From: Actinomadura rubteroloni
GTDB taxonomy: Bacteria > Actinomycetota > Actinomycetes > Streptosporangiales > Streptosporangiaceae
NCBI RefSeq assembly: GCF_002911665.1
Contig: NZ_MTBP01000002.1
Location: 620,001-684,000, forward strand
DNA: 64,000 nt
Reading direction: 5' to 3'
Under the pieces are notes generated by a model. That model did not search any database and was not told the origin of the DNA. It saw only the letters and a list, made by a program, of their open reading frames with translations. Made by a program: the position numbers and the translations under genes. Below, piece after piece: positions 60,734 through 64,000 of the stretch. The number at the start of each line of letters is the position of its first letter. Position 1 is the stretch's first letter.

Positions 60734-61495
60734 TCAGGGCACGAGCACCGAAAGGCAGGTGACGCAGCCGTCGAGGGCTTCGAATTCGCTGATGTCGACC
60801 GCGGTGACGCGCAATCCGTCGGCGGCGAGCCGGGCGGCGGTGCGCGGCGCCGAGGCGGCCAGCAGGACGTGGCCCGGGCCGAGGACGACCAGGTGCGCGC
60901 CGGCCGGGTCGGGCGCCACCCGCAGGCAGGGCAGCGCGGTGGCGTCGACCGCGTCGGGCAGGCCGATGAGCGACCCGTCCGGCAGCGCGGTCACCGCCGA
61001 CTTCAGGTGCAGCGCCCCGGTCACCCGGACGGGCACGACGGGACGGCCGCCGAGCAGCCGCGCGAGCTGGCAGATGCCGTCCTCGTTGGTGCGAGTGCTC
61101 AGTCCGACGTAGACGGCCCGATCGGTCTGCAGGACGTCCCCGCCGTCGAGCGTGCCGGGCGGCTCGATCCGCTCGACGCGCAGGCCGAGGTCGCGCGCGG
61201 CCCGCTCGGCGCCCGCGGCCTCCCCGGCGCGCGACGGCGCGGCGGCGCGGCCGAGGACGGCGACGTCCCCGCTCACGACCAGCGCGTCCTCGACGAACAC
61301 CGCGTCCGGGCAGGCGTCGGCGGACGCGACGGCCCGGACCTTCCAGCCCGCGGCGCGCAGCGCGTCGGTGTAGGCGTCGTGCTGACGACGGGCGAGGTCG
61401 ACGTCCACCGTCCGCCGCTCCGCGAAGGACACGAGCCCGTCGGCCAGGCGCGGGCCGGGCGCGCGGACCAGCGCCGTCCGGCGCGGCGCGCTCAC
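60734..61495 (-). CDS. Dimethylargininase (DDAH)-like hydrolase
   Basis: 253 residues, guanidino-modifying fold. CPDAVFVEDALVVSGDVAVL carries the substrate-binding Glu/Asp, RIEPPGTLDGGDVLQTDRAV a second acidic site, VTGALHLKSAVTALPDGSL the catalytic His and ALDGCVTCLSV the catalytic Cys near the C-terminus. It hydrolyses dimethylarginine or a similar guanidine to citrulline and an amine. GTG 61495. Its place next to the urea transporter suggests salvage of guanidino nitrogen; that link is inference. Confidence 0.88.
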   Translation of the reverse strand: MSAPRRTALVRAPGPRLADGLVSFAERRTVDVDLARRQHDAYTDALRAAGWKVRAVASADACPDAVFVEDALVVSGDVAVLGRAAAPSRAGEAAGAERAARDLGLRVERIEPPGTLDGGDVLQTDRAVYVGLSTRTNEDGICQLARLLGGRPVVPVRVTGALHLKSAVTALPDGSLIGLPDAVDATALPCLRVAPDPAGAHLVVLGPGHVLLAASAPRTAARLAADGLRVTAVDISEFEALDGCVTCLSVLVP

Positions 61496-61762
61496 CGGCC
61501 GCCCGCGCGGGTGCGAACGGCGCCGGGGCGGGGAAACGTGAGGGAGTGAGCGAGTGTCATCGGCTGTTCCCTCCTGCCGGATCCGCGCCGGGCGGGAGCC
61601 CGGACCACCGAAGCGTAGACCCGGCCGGAGGGACGGCGCGGGTCGCGTGCTCACCGTACGTGCCGCATCGGGCACAATACGTCAGAGCCGGGCCGCGCGC
61701 CGTCCCGCCGTCTCCTCTCGTCCGCGCGGGCGCCCGGCCCGCCCGTCCCGGCAAGGAGTGCC

Positions 61763-62380
61763 ATGACCGGTGATCTCGCGCCCCCGGAGCGGCCCGAGTT
61801 CCTGCCCCCCGAGGAGCCGCACGGACCGTGGCCGGCGCCCGCGGGCGTCCAGCGGGCCCGGCCGGAACCGGTCCGGCGCGGGACGGCCGTGTGGTCGGTG
61901 CTCGCGCTGGTCGCGGCGGCGGTGATGCTCGTCGCGGCGTTCCTGCCGTGGGTGACCGCGACCTACAGCGTCGACTTCTTCGGCCGCGAGATCCGCCGCG
62001 ACGCGGGCACGGCGGCGGGCATCGACGCCGACGGCACCGTCCTCGTCGTCCCCGTGCTGGCGCTCGCCGCCGTCCTCATGATCGCGTGGGGGCTGGCGGG
62101 CCGGGACGCGCGGATCGGCGCCCTCGCGACCGTGCCCGGCGCCCTGTCGGCGCTCGGCTGCCTGCTGTTCGTCCTGCGGCTGGACCGCGCCCGCCGCGAC
62201 CTGCTCCGCCGCGACTCGCCGTTCGGCTCCTACACCGTCGAACTCGGCTACGGCTGGTACGTGGCGCTCGGCGCGGCGGTGCTGCTGGTGCTGTTCGCGG
62301 CCGTCCGTCCGCTCGGCGACCGGCTCAGTCGTCGAACCCGAGACGGCGCAGATGCTTCGGATCGCGCTGCCAGTCCTTGA
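61763..62380 (+). CDS. Membrane protein, function unknown
   Basis: 205 residues. A proline/glutamate-rich cytoplasmic leader (~40) is followed by four membrane segments (AVWSVLALVAAAVMLVAAFL, VLVVPVLALAAVLMIAWGLA, ALATVPGALSALGCLLFVL, WYVALGAAVLLVLFAAV) with an exported loop containing TYSVDFFGREIRR. AAGGAG precedes the ATG. Its last 56 bases overlap the convergent era gene. Confidence 0.72.
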   Translation: MTGDLAPPERPEFLPPEEPHGPWPAPAGVQRARPEPVRRGTAVWSVLALVAAAVMLVAAFLPWVTATYSVDFFGREIRRDAGTAAGIDADGTVLVVPVLALAAVLMIAWGLAGRDARIGALATVPGALSALGCLLFVLRLDRARRDLLRRDSPFGSYTVELGYGWYVALGAAVLLVLFAAVRPLGDRLSRRTRDGADASDRAASP

Positions 62381-63254
62381 GGACCTTGATGCGCAGGTCC
62401 AGGTAGACGCGGGTGCCGAGCAGCGCCTCGATCTGCCGCCGCGCCGCCGCGCCGACCTCCTTCAGCCGCGCGCCCTGGTGCCCGATGACGATGCCCTTCT
62501 GGCTGGACCGCTCGACGTACAGGTGCGCGTAGATGTCGGTGAGGTCGTCGCGGCCCGCGCGCGGCTCCATCTCGTCCACCAGGACGGCGATGGAGTGCGG
62601 CAGCTCGTCGCGGACGCCCTCCAGCGCGGCCTCGCGGATCAGCTCGGCGATGAGGACCTGCTCGGGCTCGTCGGTCAGGTCGCCCTCGGGGTACAGCGGC
62701 AGGCCCTCGGGCAGGTGGCCGATGAGCAGGTCCGCGACCAGGCCGACCTGGAAGCCGTCGCGGGCCGAGCACGGGACGATGTCGGCGAACGTCCCGAGCC
62801 CGCCGACGGCGACGAGCTGCTCGGCGACCCGCTCCCGGGGCACGAGGTCGGTCTTGGTGACGATCGCGACGACCGGCGTCCTGCCGACGTTCGCCAGCTC
62901 CCGCGCGATGAACGTGTCGCCGGGCCCGACGGGCTGGTCGGCGGGGACGCAGAAGCCGATGACGTCCACCTCGGTGAGCGTGGAGCGCACCAGGCTGTCC
63001 AGCCGCTCGCCGAGCAGCGTCCGGGGCTTGTGCAGGCCCGGGGTGTCGACGACGATGAGCTGCGCGTCCGGACGGTGGACGATGCCCCGGATCGCGCGGC
63101 GGGTCGTCTGCGGGCGGCTGCTCGTGATCGCGACCTTCGTGCCGACGAGGGCGTTCATCAACGTCGACTTGCCCACGTTGGGCCGTCCCACGAAGCAGGC
63201 GAACCCGGAGCGGAAGCCGGCGGGCGTCTCGGTGATGTCTCCCAGCGCTGTCAC
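62325..63254 (-). CDS. era: GTPase Era
   Basis: 309 residues. G1 FVGRPNVGKSTLMNAL, G2 ITSSRPQTTRRAIRG, G3 VVDTPGLHKPRTLLGERLD, G4 VTKTDLVP and G5 CSAR; C-terminal KH domain QKGIVIGHQGARLKEVGAAA. It binds the 3' end of 16S rRNA during 30S maturation. GTG start. Confidence 0.97.
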   Translation of the reverse strand: MTALGDITETPAGFRSGFACFVGRPNVGKSTLMNALVGTKVAITSSRPQTTRRAIRGIVHRPDAQLIVVDTPGLHKPRTLLGERLDSLVRSTLTEVDVIGFCVPADQPVGPGDTFIARELANVGRTPVVAIVTKTDLVPRERVAEQLVAVGGLGTFADIVPCSARDGFQVGLVADLLIGHLPEGLPLYPEGDLTDEPEQVLIAELIREAALEGVRDELPHSIAVLVDEMEPRAGRDDLTDIYAHLYVERSSQKGIVIGHQGARLKEVGAAARRQIEALLGTRVYLDLRIKVLKDWQRDPKHLRRLGFDD

Positions 63255-63292
63255 CTGTCAATTGTCGCCCACGCCGGTGGACGCATCGTCCA

Positions 63293-64000
63293 TCAGGCCG
63301 CCGGGACGCCCAGCGCGCGGAGCGCCTCGGCCGCCTGGCGCTCCCAGTGCGCCGATCCGACGGTCGCGGCGACGCGCGCGGCGGCGCGGTAGTGCGCGGC
63401 CGCTTCGTCCGGGCGGTCCAGGAACACCGCGAGGTCGCCGAGGATCTGCGCGGCCGGCCCGACCGCGACGACCGCGCACGCGCCGCCCGCGAGCTGGTCC
63501 CGGTAGGGCAGCAGGTCGGCGTGGACGGCGGCGGCCGTCGCGCGGTCGCCGAGCGCGAGCGCCCGCAGGCCCCGCAGGGCGAGCGACAGGTCCCGGAGGT
63601 AGTCGTGGCGGATGCGGCCCGCCCGCGCGGCGACGCGGCGCGCGTCGGCGGTCCGGCCGCGCGCGTGCAGGGCGAGCGCCTGGATGTCGGCGACTGCGCC
63701 GACGTGCGGCCACTCGGCGGCGAGCCAGCCCGCCGCGTCGGCGGTCTCGGCGACGCGGCCCTGGACGAGCCGGATGCCGAACAGCGCGGCCATCTGCATG
63801 CCTCGCGCGCTGTTCCACACCGTGCTGCGGGCGGTGTGCTCGCCGGTGCGGACGTACTCGCGCTCGGCGTCGTCCAGGCGTCCGGCGACGACGTGGGCGA
63901 GGCCCCGGTGCCAGCCGCCGAGCGCCTCCAGCAGCGGCAGCCCGTACTCGCGCGACAGGCGGCGGCCAGCGGCGGCGTGCTCGGCGGCGGCGGCGAGGTC
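63293..64000 (-). CDS. TPR-like C-terminal part of a regulator or ATPase, truncated by window edge
   Basis: 235 residues visible with the frame open to the window end. It is helical with repeating ~36-residue A-helix/B-helix units (LALHARGRTADARRVAARAG, ALALGDRATAAAVHADLLPY, AAAHYRAAARVAATVGSAHW) typical of tetratricopeptide arms of LuxR/SARP-type or NB-ARC regulators. The catalytic or DNA-binding part lies beyond 64000. 38 bases separate it from era. Confidence 0.6.
   Translation of the reverse strand, partial: DLAAAAEHAAAGRRLSREYGLPLLEALGGWHRGLAHVVAGRLDDAEREYVRTGEHTARSTVWNSARGMQMAALFGIRLVQGRVAETADAAGWLAAEWPHVGAVADIQALALHARGRTADARRVAARAGRIRHDYLRDLSLALRGLRALALGDRATAAAVHADLLPYRDQLAGGACAVVAVGPAAQILGDLAVFLDRPDEAAAHYRAAARVAATVGSAHWERQAAEALRALGVPAA

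Overview
The window is GC-rich actinomycete chromosome. Lsr2, a GTG-rich start-codon profile, an F420-type luciferase-like oxidoreductase, TerD/DUF475 genes, a urease cluster without ureE, and the order glyS, znuACB-zur, uppS-recO, leuA, era all point to Actinomycetota. The protein style suggests Streptosporangiales (Thermomonosporaceae, Actinomadura-like). That placement is inference; no rRNA gene is present to prove it.

Layout. (1) 1-6100 is a loosely packed accessory stretch: a truncated lsr2, a MarR/monooxygenase pair with two matching operators, a TetR/hydrolase pair around a perfect palindrome, a LysR gene whose 3' end is frameshifted by an 8-bp tandem duplication, a secreted crystallin-like protein and long gene-poor gaps. 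It ends at a tRNA-Asn gene (6101-6173). (2) 6327-17456 is dominated by a tellurium-resistance-type stress island. A minus-strand run of six genes (HpcH/HpaI-type lyase, phosphoribosyltransferase-TRSP, StiP-type protein, HAD phosphatase, GH63-like glycosidase, small unknown) lies next to three terD paralogues and a DUF475 TerC-like membrane protein, with a divergent coiled-coil gene. (3) 17469-24412 holds efeO-efeB with an IdeR/DtxR-like box but no efeU, a YbjQ-family protein, a primary-type sigma factor, dnaG and a hydrolase. (4) 24565-29049 is the urease operon ureABCFGD. (5) 28965-35662 holds a MerR/LLM-oxidoreductase pair with mirrored operators, an ECF41-type sigma factor with its carboxymuconolactone-decarboxylase partner, GtrA, an MFS transporter, dgt and a YdcF protein. 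(6) 35778-44956 holds ppdK and a GH15 enzyme diverging from a DasR-like site, glyS and a secreted DUF1906 protein. (7) 45040-50807 holds znuA-znuC-znuB-zur behind a Zur box, OsmC, a TauD-like protein lacking two metal ligands, uppS and recO. (8) 50955-53729 holds a protealysin-like protease with its emfourin-type inhibitor and an NmrA/TetR divergent pair. (9) 53775-62380 holds leuA with a leucine leader peptide and hairpin, the urea ABC transporter urtABCDE, a dimethylargininase-like enzyme and a membrane protein. (10) era and a truncated TPR-like protein close the window.

Themes. Nitrogen: urea uptake (urt) and hydrolysis (ure) sit about 27 kb apart, with a dimethylargininase-like gene beside urtA. 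Metals: iron (efeOB), zinc (znu/zur), nickel (urease) and the TerD/TerC stress genes. Several local regulators have visible operators: MarR, TetR twice, MerR, Zur, IdeR and a DasR-like site. The least explained pieces are the GH63-like gene in the Ter biosynthesis run, the coiled-coil gene opposite terD, and the TauD-like pseudoenzyme.
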